From positions 1,240,001 to 1,304,000 of the forward strand of contig NZ_AP014546.1 in NCBI RefSeq assembly GCF_016592555.1: a stretch of DNA of 64,000 bases, read 5' to 3'. The notes below the pieces were generated by a model. That model was not told the DNA's origin, searched no databases, and saw nothing but the letters and a program-made list of their open reading frames with translations. Positions 46,642 through 54,866 of this stretch are shown here, piece by piece. Made by a program: the position numbers and the translations under genes. Each line of letters starts with the position of its first letter. The first letter of the stretch is position 1. The stretch comes from Neptunomonas japonica JAMM 1380 (lineage in GTDB: Bacteria > Pseudomonadota > Gammaproteobacteria > Pseudomonadales > Balneatricaceae).

Positions 46642-47087
46642 TTTTCTGCTCTCCGATGTTCTGGTTCGTTTGTCAGACTACGAATTTTTTATTGTCTTCA
46701 TAGCAGTCAGCATCTACCCAATCGTGCTATTGGTCTTGCCGTTTATCGTATAAAAAACTCACCTTTGAGGAAGGCTTATCCGTTACATATAACAGCGATA
46801 GAATAAATGTACCTCGAAATTTTTTTAAATGATACATAAAATTACATAAAAACATAAATTATTGTATCACTTGATTATGTTTTAACACTTCTATCCCAGT
46901 GTTTATGAGACTTTTGGCGATACTGTAAAGTTTATATTTGTAAATTAATAAGATTGAAATCAAGACGTAAGTCTAGAAAATAGGCGATAAAACAGAGATA
47001 AAAAATAGTTTTTTTATTAAAAGAAAAAGAAGAAAAGCTAGAAGGTTTTTTAGCGTATGTACAATGATGTGTCTGTTAAATGGAACG
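46642..47087. other. Control region upstream of paaA
   Basis: About 445 bp between paaA and the glycerophosphodiesterase gene, both on the minus strand. The part from 46800 to 47040 is very AT-rich. It contains the paired TGATACA sites listed separately and a TTTAGCGT/ACGCTAAA long-loop inverted repeat near 47050. No coding frame is convincing. Confidence 0.5.
46830..46869. promoter_or_regulatory. Candidate paa operator (paired TGATACA sites)
   Basis: TGATACA at 46830-46836 and its reverse complement TGTATCA at 46863-46869, with similar flanks (AARTGATACA). They lie about 190-230 bp upstream of paaA. They resemble half-sites of a dimeric repressor; a PaaX or PaaR-type regulator is a guess from context. 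Confidence 0.35.
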
Positions 47088-47804
47088 CTAAAGCAGGTGA
47101 GGTGTGTCCGATATAATGCTGTTTACACCCATGCCCCACAGTTCTTTAGCGGCACTAGAATCATTGCATGTGTAGACGATCAATTGGTAACCGGCCGCTG
47201 TAATGGCGTGTGCAAGTCGTGGTGTTAAGCATTCCCAATCACAATGTAAGCTAACGGCATTGAGCTCTTGCATTGTATTGTGCCAGTCACTGTCTATTTC
47301 TTCGTAAAGCAGGCCTAGAGGTTGCTCTAAATCAAGTTGCCGGTAATAGCGTAAAATGTCATGGTCAAAACTGCTGATCAACAATGGCTTGCTGCTGCTC
47401 CAATGTTTTTTGATAGTGGGGTGGATAAGGGCTGTTATTTTTTGTGGTGAAATTCCTTCCTGTGGTTTTAGTTCAAGATTAAGACCCATGTTTAGACTAG
47501 AGATTAATTTCAGTGCTTTGGTGAGTGTGGGAATTTGTTCACCGCTGAACTCCTCAGAAAACCATCTACCAGCATCTATGCTCGGTAAATGCTCAGAAGT
47601 GATGTTGAGTAAAGAGCCTTGGCTGTTACTGCAACGCTCCAATGTGTCGTCATGACAGAGAACAACGGTAGCATCGCCTAAAATACTCGCATCAACTTCA
47701 ACCCAATCTATATTATGTTGAGCCGCCGCTTTAATAGATACCAATGTATTTTCTGGGGCTAAGGATGCTAAACCTCGGTGGCCAATAATACGACTTGCTT
47801 TCAT
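47088..47804 (-). CDS. Glycerophosphodiester phosphodiesterase
   Basis: 238 residues, GDPD TIM barrel, cytoplasmic type like UgpQ. Catalytic region: IGHRGLASLAPENTLVSI (His and Arg), VEVDASILGDATVVLCHDDTLERCS in two parts (EVDAS; CHDDTLERC), and LNLELKP. It hydrolyses glycerophosphodiesters from phospholipid turnover to glycerol 3-phosphate and alcohol. It follows the LemA gene by 45 bp. Confidence 0.93.
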   Translation of the reverse strand: MKASRIIGHRGLASLAPENTLVSIKAAAQHNIDWVEVDASILGDATVVLCHDDTLERCSNSQGSLLNITSEHLPSIDAGRWFSEEFSGEQIPTLTKALKLISSLNMGLNLELKPQEGISPQKITALIHPTIKKHWSSSKPLLISSFDHDILRYYRQLDLEQPLGLLYEEIDSDWHNTMQELNAVSLHCDWECLTPRLAHAITAAGYQLIVYTCNDSSAAKELWGMGVNSIISDTPHLL

Positions 47805-47849
47805 TGCAGCGTCTCCTAAAAATATTCGCTATTTAAAGGCTTATGTTTA

Positions 47850-48434
47850 TCAAAATTTCACACTTGGTACTTTTTTAACTTCGCTAGCTTCGGCTTCATC
47901 CAATTCAAAAAACTCAAATTTAGTAAAGCTAAAGCGCGTTGCCACTAAATTGGATGGGAAGCTATCGACCATGATATTAAGCTCTCGTACTGAGCCATTG
48001 TAAAAGCGCCGTGCCATTTGGATTTGGTCCTCCAGTTCTTTTAGCTGTCCTTGCAGATCTAAAAAATTACTATTAGCTTTTAAGTCAGGATAATCTTCTG
48101 CTAATGCGAACAGTTGTCGCAGAGCACCAGATAGCATTGTTTCGGCTTGTGCAGTAGAGTTTGTCGTTGTTTGTCCTGCTTGCATTGCTGTGTTACGTGC
48201 ACTGATGACTGTTTCTAAGGTTGCCTGTTCGTGCGAAGCGTAGCCTTTAACAGTTTCGATAAGGTTAGGTATTAGGTTATGACGGCGCTTTAGCTGCACC
48301 TCTATACCGCTCCATGCTTCTTCTGTTCTTGCGCGTTTATCAACTAACCCGTTGTACAAGCTGATAACGTAAAGAACGAGAGCAACAATAAGCCCAAGAA
48401 TAATTGAGAGTGTTAACACAAGATTTATCTCCAT
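47850..48434 (-). CDS. LemA family protein
   Basis: 194 residues. N-terminal transmembrane helix (about 5-26) and a four-helix periplasmic or cytoplasmic bundle with the family signatures YNGLVDKRARTEEAWSGIE in part (RTEEAWSGIEVQLKRRH), LIPNLIETVKGYASHE and RRFYNGSVRELN. It is often paired with a DUF2207 membrane protein, as here. The function is not well defined. Confidence 0.92.
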   Translation of the reverse strand: MEINLVLTLSIILGLIVALVLYVISLYNGLVDKRARTEEAWSGIEVQLKRRHNLIPNLIETVKGYASHEQATLETVISARNTAMQAGQTTTNSTAQAETMLSGALRQLFALAEDYPDLKANSNFLDLQGQLKELEDQIQMARRFYNGSVRELNIMVDSFPSNLVATRFSFTKFEFFELDEAEASEVKKVPSVKF

Positions 48435-48515
48435 CACTAAGCGTAACTAGGCATGTTAAAGGTTGATATTAAAGTTTGAAGTTTAGCTTACTACAACTGA
48501 ATGCTTCCCGTATTT

Positions 48516-50447
48516 TTACCAGCCACCCCCACCACCCCCACCACCGCCGCCCCCCGATGAGCCGCCACTAAAACCGCTGCCTGAGGAAGACGGGGGTGTA
48601 GAAGACGATGCAATGGCGCTATCTAGCCCAGTGGCTAGGCTTGATGATAATGAAGAAATATGGCCATAGTTGTGGCCTTTGTACCAGTGTAATGAGCTGT
48701 GACTGTTGATAGTTTTAGCCATCAGTATTTCAGTAAATTTTTCACCCCATTCATTTTCCACCCCAAGTGCAATGGCATAAGGTAAGTATTGCTCAAACAG
48801 CTCAGGCGTTTTTTCGGGCGGGTGTTGAGCGTTAAGCAAGTCTTTTTCCGCTATAGCTAGATAGCTTTTAAAGCCTTCAATACTATCCAAAGTTACTCTG
48901 CCTGCTATGGTGGGAGCCTCCAGCAGCCAGTAAAATAACACAAGGGAAAGGCCTGATATTAAGCAATATGTGGGGAGGGCAATGCTCTCTATATCGAATG
49001 AGAACTCCCCAAACATTGAGATGAAAGGTCCTCCCGCGGTAAAAATGAAAACCGCTGGCAAAAGTGCAGGTATGAGTTTGAAAATGTTTCTGGCAGGTGA
49101 TGACGAGTTAACCGCACGGATAGAGCGGCGAACGGCAGTGATAAATACACTACCGAAGATACCAGCAAATACCGATAGGAATATTAGTTCTACACGTTGG
49201 TCTTGAATGGCCATAAAAATGCCTAGAGCAATGGCAAGCGCCGCTCCTGCAAAAAACCAGAACCGGTTGTTAGAAAAGTTTTGCTTGGCATACTCTCGAA
49301 TTAGAGTCTTTTTAAGTTTTAATTGCGTGTTAGAGACGGTTTGTGAATATTTGCCACCAATACTTCGTTGTTGGCGGTTATTTTTAAATAGCTCTGTAGC
49401 TAATGCTTGTTCACTAGGAAACAGCTCTGTCGTACTCCCCGTTCTAGTGATTATGTAACTACTGTTATTCGAAGTGGGTTGAATGGTTATGTAGCCTTTT
49501 ACGGCGAGGTTAATTAATGCAGCAGTAAAAGCTGAGGGTTTAACACGTCGATCTTTTATGAATTGGCAGGCTGCTGGAGATAATCCTTTTGGAGGAGAGA
49601 ATAGAGGGATAATGGTACCGCTCTTAGGGTCCCGACCTACTGCAAACCAAGCCAACAGTAAGTAACCTAAAATAATGAGGGTGCTCACCCCTGAAAAAAT
49701 AGTCATACGAAAATCTTGGATGAACCAGCTACTTTGTTGTGATGCTGATGGCGGGTTTATGATGCCTTTATTCCAGGCGACAACAATACTCATCCCTTCG
49801 CGAAGGTTGAGCACTTGGCTGCTATTGAATGAAACTTCAAATGGAAGTTTTTGTACGGCATTAGCATAACTTGAAGTGCTGCCCATTTTTCCGGTAAAGA
49901 CGGTATAGTCTTTAATAACAGCGCTCGAGGGGAGTGATATGGTTGCGCTTGCTTTATCAATAGGAAATGTAAACCCATGGCCTATTGCGTTAAAGTACAG
50001 CTCATCTTGCTGCGCTAAAAACTGTATTTGTCGATTGGTACGGTAAAAAATTTCATACGTATGCTGGCCCTTAGATACATATTTATCTTTATCGCCAATA
50101 TATATGCGGATGCCATTTTGTTGCTTTTGGGTGTGATATGGCTCGTTTTCTCCATCACGCGTAACGCTAACAACTTCAAAACCAACATGGTGTTTCTCAG
50201 GAGCGACGAGGGCGTTAGGCGTGGTGGCAGGTATAGTATACGTCGTGGGAAAGTCACGATAGATTCCTCGCCTGATCGCTGCATGCTCTGCTGTCACAGT
50301 GATTGTTTCTGTGACGAGTAGCTCGCCATCTTCTGTTACTAGAATGCGCGTATCGTAATTGAGTATGCGCTCTTGTGAGAAGGCTGAAGACGTCGTCAGT
50401 AATAAAAACAACAGCATGATATAGCATGCAAATGTATTCCTTTTCAC
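48516..50447 (-). CDS. DUF2207 membrane protein with glycine-rich tail
   Basis: 643 residues. Signal peptide (1-24), a beta-rich extracytoplasmic DUF2207 domain (about 28-245), a helix at about 255, a cytoplasmic segment, then further helices near 400-500. It ends in a Ser/Gly-rich tail with 11 consecutive Gly and a final Trp. The tail and domain order are typical of DUF2207 partners of LemA; poly-Gly tails also occur in related TPM proteins. The gene precedes lemA by about 80 bp. Function unknown. Confidence 0.88.
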   Translation of the reverse strand: MKRNTFACYIMLLFLLLTTSSAFSQERILNYDTRILVTEDGELLVTETITVTAEHAAIRRGIYRDFPTTYTIPATTPNALVAPEKHHVGFEVVSVTRDGENEPYHTQKQQNGIRIYIGDKDKYVSKGQHTYEIFYRTNRQIQFLAQQDELYFNAIGHGFTFPIDKASATISLPSSAVIKDYTVFTGKMGSTSSYANAVQKLPFEVSFNSSQVLNLREGMSIVVAWNKGIINPPSASQQSSWFIQDFRMTIFSGVSTLIILGYLLLAWFAVGRDPKSGTIIPLFSPPKGLSPAACQFIKDRRVKPSAFTAALINLAVKGYITIQPTSNNSSYIITRTGSTTELFPSEQALATELFKNNRQQRSIGGKYSQTVSNTQLKLKKTLIREYAKQNFSNNRFWFFAGAALAIALGIFMAIQDQRVELIFLSVFAGIFGSVFITAVRRSIRAVNSSSPARNIFKLIPALLPAVFIFTAGGPFISMFGEFSFDIESIALPTYCLISGLSLVLFYWLLEAPTIAGRVTLDSIEGFKSYLAIAEKDLLNAQHPPEKTPELFEQYLPYAIALGVENEWGEKFTEILMAKTINSHSSLHWYKGHNYGHISSLSSSLATGLDSAIASSSTPPSSSGSGFSGGSSGGGGGGGGGGGW

Positions 50448-50587
50448 TGTTGCTTTCCTCGTTGCTTAGATAAAAAAATTAACTGAGTTTAGCGTTATCT
50501 TCTCCTATAGTCTGCGTCGTTATGCCACATTTTTTGTAATATTAGTTGGTGCTAAAGTTGCATTTTCTAATGCGATGGGGGTGTAGT

Positions 50588-52567
50588 GTGAAGAGTGCGA
50601 GAAAAGTTCTTTGTATTTTTGTGTCATTAGTATCTGTTAGTTCTGTAGCGGATGATAAACCGTTAGAAATTAAGGTTACTAGAGGCGCGCTAGAAGACGT
50701 TTCGGTTGAACACTTTTTTCCTGACACTCTTACCGTAAAGCCAGCTTCTGATATGGCAGAACTACTAAGTTCAGTTAATGGCGTGTCGGGAGTGCGTATG
50801 GGAGGGAGAGGCACTGATCTTATTATTCGTGGGCAACGCGAAACACAGCTGAATATTTTGTTAGATGGCGCTTACCTTCATGGAGGCTGCCCAAATCGAA
50901 TGGATCCTCCAACCACTTATGCTTCTGGCGATAGTTATGATTCGATTTCTCTTATCAAGGGGAGTCAAACGGTACTCTATGGAAGTGGAGGAAGTGGAGG
51001 TACTGTAATTCTGAAGCGTAATAAACCGGCTCTAAACGAGCAGGGGTATCATGCAAGTTACTCGGGTGTCGTGCGAAGTAATGGTGAGGGTGGTTCTATT
51101 TCTGCGGATATAGCTGGCGGAAATGATAATGGTTACATACGTTTTATCGGTGAAGTTGCTGATGTAGACAGCTACGAAGATGGCAATGGTGATACGGTAC
51201 GTTCAGCATATGAGTCTCGTTCTGGTTCCCTCATTCTAGGAGCTCAGCTGAGTGATAATACCGATTTAACAATGAGTTATGATCGTAATGAGGAGCGTGA
51301 TGTTCTATATGCCGGTGCTAATATGGATTCGCCCGAATCTAATGCTGATATTTACCGGATGAAACTTGAGCATCAGTTCAGCCATTCTGCAATTCAAAGC
51401 CTAAAAGCTGAACTATTTCAAAGTAATGTTGATCATTTAATGGATAGCTACTCGCTGCGGAATAGATCGATGGGTATGTATGCACCTAGTACTTCAGATA
51501 CCACGGGTGGGCGCATAACGTTAGACGCTTGGTTTGGCGCTCATCAAGCGACGTTTGGTGTGGATTATCAAAAAAATTCCCGCAATGGAGTGGTCTACAA
51601 TTATCCAGCTAACCAGCCAATGGGGCAATTATGGCCTGATGTGATAATTGAGCAAGTGGGTCTTTTTGGGGAAGTAAACCGTAGGCTTTCGTCACTAGAT
51701 CAAATTAAATTGGGGCTACGTTATGATTACATTACTGCCAATGCTGATAATGTAAATACGCTGTTTATGATGACGCAGACCGCAGCGGGCCTATATGGCA
51801 CAGTACCTCATCAACAGAATGAGCATAATATTGCGGGGTTTGCTACGTGGCAGCATAAGCTTGGATCTGACTACCAGCTAGCTATGACGGCTTCGCGAAG
51901 CGTACGCACAGCGGATGCAACAGAACGTTATATGGCAAAAAATAACTGGATAGGTAACCCTTGGATAGCGCCTGAGAAACATCATCAGCTTGAATGGGTT
52001 TTTAGTAATGTAGGCGAAACTCCATGGTCAATTTCAGCGTATTACAATAGAGTGAATGATTATATTCTACGTTATAAAGCGAGTGGTAAAGATAGGTATC
52101 AAAATGTTGATGCTGAGATTTATGGGGCTGACCTGGAATACCAATACCCCATTAATCATCAATGGTTACTGAAGAGTAGCCTGAGCTATACCGTGGGGAA
52201 TAACGTAGATAGTAACCAGCCATTGTCTCGAATTTCACCGTTATCTGCACAATTACAAGCATTATATTCTGCGACTACTTGGGAAGCGGGTGTGGTTGGT
52301 CGGTTTGTCGCTGCGCAGAATAATGTGTGTTTAGCCGCTTCAGACTGTGGAGGCTTAGATGTTACGAAAACACCAGGGTATGGTGTGGTTGATTTGTTTA
52401 TGGATTATCGTTTATCACCTGCTATATCGATGGCGGCTGGTGTCGATAACCTATTTGATAAAACATACCGCAATCATGAAAGTCGTGATGATGTGTTTGA
52501 CCCTATACCATTACAAGTTAATGAGCCGGGGCGTTCTGTTTGGCTAAAATTAACCGGTCGCTTTTAA
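50588..52567 (+). CDS. TonB-dependent copper receptor, OprC type
   Basis: 659 residues. Signal peptide ending SSVA, plug domain (MAELLSSVNGVSGVRMGGRG, then LIIRGQRETQLNILLDG) and a 22-strand barrel ending in an aromatic residue (WLKLTGRF). The motif HGGCPNRMDPPTTYA matches the Cys-x3-Met copper-binding site of Pseudomonas OprC. I start at the GTG at 50588, preceded by GGGGG; the upstream frame has no signal-like N-terminus. It should import copper through the outer membrane. Confidence 0.9.
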   Translation: MKSARKVLCIFVSLVSVSSVADDKPLEIKVTRGALEDVSVEHFFPDTLTVKPASDMAELLSSVNGVSGVRMGGRGTDLIIRGQRETQLNILLDGAYLHGGCPNRMDPPTTYASGDSYDSISLIKGSQTVLYGSGGSGGTVILKRNKPALNEQGYHASYSGVVRSNGEGGSISADIAGGNDNGYIRFIGEVADVDSYEDGNGDTVRSAYESRSGSLILGAQLSDNTDLTMSYDRNEERDVLYAGANMDSPESNADIYRMKLEHQFSHSAIQSLKAELFQSNVDHLMDSYSLRNRSMGMYAPSTSDTTGGRITLDAWFGAHQATFGVDYQKNSRNGVVYNYPANQPMGQLWPDVIIEQVGLFGEVNRRLSSLDQIKLGLRYDYITANADNVNTLFMMTQTAAGLYGTVPHQQNEHNIAGFATWQHKLGSDYQLAMTASRSVRTADATERYMAKNNWIGNPWIAPEKHHQLEWVFSNVGETPWSISAYYNRVNDYILRYKASGKDRYQNVDAEIYGADLEYQYPINHQWLLKSSLSYTVGNNVDSNQPLSRISPLSAQLQALYSATTWEAGVVGRFVAAQNNVCLAASDCGGLDVTKTPGYGVVDLFMDYRLSPAISMAAGVDNLFDKTYRNHESRDDVFDPIPLQVNEPGRSVWLKLTGRF

Positions 52568-52629
52568 AGCGTTAGGTTATGAGTTTTTATTAGATTAATG
52601 AATGCTTCTGCTGCTATCTGTGAAGTATC

Positions 52630-52669
52630 TGACATAGCGAATATACTTGAAAATATATTCGCTATGTCA
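52630..52669. repeat. 16-bp perfect inverted repeat
   Basis: TGACATAGCGAATATA at 52630-52645 and its exact reverse complement at 52654-52669, with an 8-base loop, between the converging oprC-like and lpxR-like genes. There is no T tract, so it is an imperfect candidate terminator, and it could equally be an RNA-stabilising hairpin or a dispersed repeat. Confidence 0.75.
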
Positions 52670-52686
52670 ACATTATCGCTCGACTC

Positions 52687-53715
52687 TTAATAAGAATAGG
52701 ACACGGTCAGCGAACCGTAGCTTTGAGCATCCAGCTGCGTTTCGAACTCTTTAGTACGATAGACGCGAGCGAAAGATACTTTCCACTTGTTGTATACCCC
52801 AGCCACACCAATAGCCGCATCTGCCACTATGTGCTTTTTAGAAACTGAATGGCTATCTTGATAAGAGTTCCCATCAAGAAATATATTTTGCAAAACTAGT
52901 CGTCCATCAAAAGAAGCGAATGCATGTAGTCCCCAGCCTTTTCGTAGGCGAGGGTCTTCATTGCCTGGAGCGCTGTTATCGCCACCAGGACGTAATGCTG
53001 ATGTACCAAAGTCATCTGGTAGGCGAAAACCAAAGCGTAGCTCGGCACCGGTATTGGCATAAGTGGCTACATTACCTAAGCTGCCACCGTAATGGGTAAT
53101 AAAGTCGTAGCTCAAGCGGCCATAAATAGGGCGTTTAGAGAGGCGGTGTTTATGCTCCCACACTACTTGAAACCCAGGCTCGTTTTTTAATTGGTTGTCC
53201 CATCCTTGAAATAGATCAATACCCCGGGTGCGGTGTACTAAATCTTGGGCTTCCTGAGCAAAGGCTGCAGGGCCTACAACGCCTAAATTAACTTCAACAG
53301 AATTAAGCGTGTTCTGTGTCTTTGCATGATAGCCAAAGCCTGCATATAACCAGCCTGCATACGGGCGATCATTTGGGTCGATAGTGGTTCTATCAGGATC
53401 TTCAGGTGTATACATCTGCTGGCCAATCGTGAAAACCAGATTGCGGTGTATATTGTCCTTGCTGTTTTCTGGGTCTGGGTAAAGTGGTGTGAACCAATAG
53501 TTTACTTCTCGTAGCCAAGAAGGGAGTTCAGGGTCATAGAGGTAAGTATCAATATCAGGTGAGACCCACGCTAAGCGAATACCGTTGGTGTAACTCTGGT
53601 CGGTATCGGCAAAGAGATCGTTTTCAAAGTAGAGGTTATGCGTCCAGGGCGCAGCAACCGCAGAAGTCGATGATAGCGTTAGTGCTATTAATAGTTGTAA
53701 GTATTGTGGTTTCAT
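52687..53715 (-). CDS. Lipid A deacylase LpxR family protein
   Basis: 342 residues. Signal peptide (1-21) and a 12-strand barrel of the LpxR/DUF2219 family. Conserved residues in NLYFENDLFADTDQSYTNGIRL (Asn, Asp and Thr of the active site) and in the PAAFAQEAQDLVHR region. It ends in an aromatic strand (TVSYSY). LpxR removes the 3'-acyloxyacyl chains from lipid A. Last gene of the operon, starting one base after the dsbB stop. Confidence 0.88.
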   Translation of the reverse strand: MKPQYLQLLIALTLSSTSAVAAPWTHNLYFENDLFADTDQSYTNGIRLAWVSPDIDTYLYDPELPSWLREVNYWFTPLYPDPENSKDNIHRNLVFTIGQQMYTPEDPDRTTIDPNDRPYAGWLYAGFGYHAKTQNTLNSVEVNLGVVGPAAFAQEAQDLVHRTRGIDLFQGWDNQLKNEPGFQVVWEHKHRLSKRPIYGRLSYDFITHYGGSLGNVATYANTGAELRFGFRLPDDFGTSALRPGGDNSAPGNEDPRLRKGWGLHAFASFDGRLVLQNIFLDGNSYQDSHSVSKKHIVADAAIGVAGVYNKWKVSFARVYRTKEFETQLDAQSYGSLTVSYSY

Positions 53716-53716
53716 T

Positions 53717-54250
53717 TTAAAAGAATAATTTAGGTTCAGGGCGTCGGGTTAGCAATCGCCATGTGATAAGAAATAGGAGTATGAATACCCCCATTGTTAT
53801 TTGGGGTAGGGATAGCCCAAGATACTGCCATGTGTTGTCTAAGCATTCATTATTGTTAGCCAATAGTGTTTGTAGATCAGATAAAAAGGGCAGGGTACTG
53901 CTCAGGGTTTCAAAATCTCTGTTAAAACCAGCACTGCAGATTGTTTCTGCGTGCTGTAATTCTAACCATACGTAACGCCCTGCAGCACTTAACCCTAAAA
54001 TGGCGAATAGCCAATTAATCAACCCATATAGGCGTTGGCCAAATGTCCAAGGGTTATGCACAAACGCCAAGAGAAATACTATGCTCATACACAATAAGCT
54101 CAGCCGAACGATGCTACATAAAGAGCAATTGATGGCACTGAGATGTTGTTCTAGGACTGTTGATGCATAAGCTAGAGATGCACCAGTAATGAAAAAACCT
54201 ACTAAATTTAACCTTCGGTAAGAAAATAGCGTGTTATCAGTTTTCTTCAC
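53717..54250 (-). CDS. Disulfide bond formation protein B (DsbB)
   Basis: 177 residues, near the 176 of E. coli DsbB. Four transmembrane helices. First redox pair in INCSLCSIVRLS; second pair formed by Cys in ETICSAGFN and NNECLDN. It reoxidises DsbA and passes electrons to quinone. I use the GTG at 54250 with AGGG upstream; a longer frame overlaps ydbL by 16 bp. DsbB within a lipid-transport operon is unusual. Confidence 0.85.
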   Translation of the reverse strand: MKKTDNTLFSYRRLNLVGFFITGASLAYASTVLEQHLSAINCSLCSIVRLSLLCMSIVFLLAFVHNPWTFGQRLYGLINWLFAILGLSAAGRYVWLELQHAETICSAGFNRDFETLSSTLPFLSDLQTLLANNNECLDNTWQYLGLSLPQITMGVFILLFLITWRLLTRRPEPKLFF

Positions 54251-54291
54251 ATGCAGCCCTATTTTAGTGTGTTGTCCCAGAGTTAAGACTG

Positions 54292-54633
54292 TTATTTTTT
54301 TAACCACTGCCCATTTGGTTTTTGCACATAACTGCCTTGAAGAGCTCTATCATACAGGCGCTGTCCAATGCGTATTTCCATTACCTTGAGTGTAACTCCG
54401 GCTTTCTTAGCGCTTTTAGTATAGGCGGATTTTCGCTTAGTGTTGATCTCATTAATTAAGTGAAGGGTGTTGTTATTGGGTGTCGCATGCACGCTGGCAA
54501 GGTAGCCAGAAGGTGTTTCACCAACAAGTCCTTGTGCCTTTGCTTCGCCTAATGTCACTGCCCAAGCGGGTGTTGCGATAACGCTAACGAGCAATAAAAG
54601 AGCACTTAGGAGTTTAGTGGTTGTCTGTATCAT
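54292..54633 (-). CDS. ydbL: YdbL family periplasmic protein
   Basis: 113 residues. Signal peptide (1-25) and the DUF1318 domain with TLGEAKAQGLVGETPSGYLA, INTKRKSAY and RIGQRLYDRALQGSYVQ. In E. coli YdbL is a periplasmic partner of YdbH and YnbE. 12 bp after ynbE. Confidence 0.93.
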   Translation of the reverse strand: MIQTTTKLLSALLLLVSVIATPAWAVTLGEAKAQGLVGETPSGYLASVHATPNNNTLHLINEINTKRKSAYTKSAKKAGVTLKVMEIRIGQRLYDRALQGSYVQKPNGQWLKK

Positions 54634-54645
54634 TAGTCTTTACTC

Positions 54646-54843
54646 CTAGAATAAATCGCTTTGGTCACTGAGAAGATCATCAATCTCACGATCAACTTTA
54701 ATAAGAATCTTGTGCTCAATTTTAACATTCAGATTAATATTTATAGGCTCATTGGGGACAGCAACCTGTACTTTGGGTGAGCAGCCCATAAGCAGGATAC
54801 TGCTAAGCAGTACGCCTGATAGAACCGTAATATTGCGTTGCAT
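54646..54843 (-). CDS. ynbE: YnbE family lipoprotein
   Basis: 65 residues with a lipobox (LLMGC, Cys 21) and conserved INLNVKIEHKILIKVDREID. It is anchored in the outer membrane and, in E. coli, forms a beta-strand extension of YdbH for a lipid bridge. Confidence 0.93.
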   Translation of the reverse strand: MQRNITVLSGVLLSSILLMGCSPKVQVAVPNEPININLNVKIEHKILIKVDREIDDLLSDQSDLF

Positions 54844-54866
54844 AAAGGTGTTCCTTCAACATTCGT

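Noticed and set aside
47050..47093. TTTAGCGT/ACGCTAAA as terminator of the glycerophosphodiesterase gene
   Set aside because: The loop is about 28 bases and there is no T tract on the minus strand.
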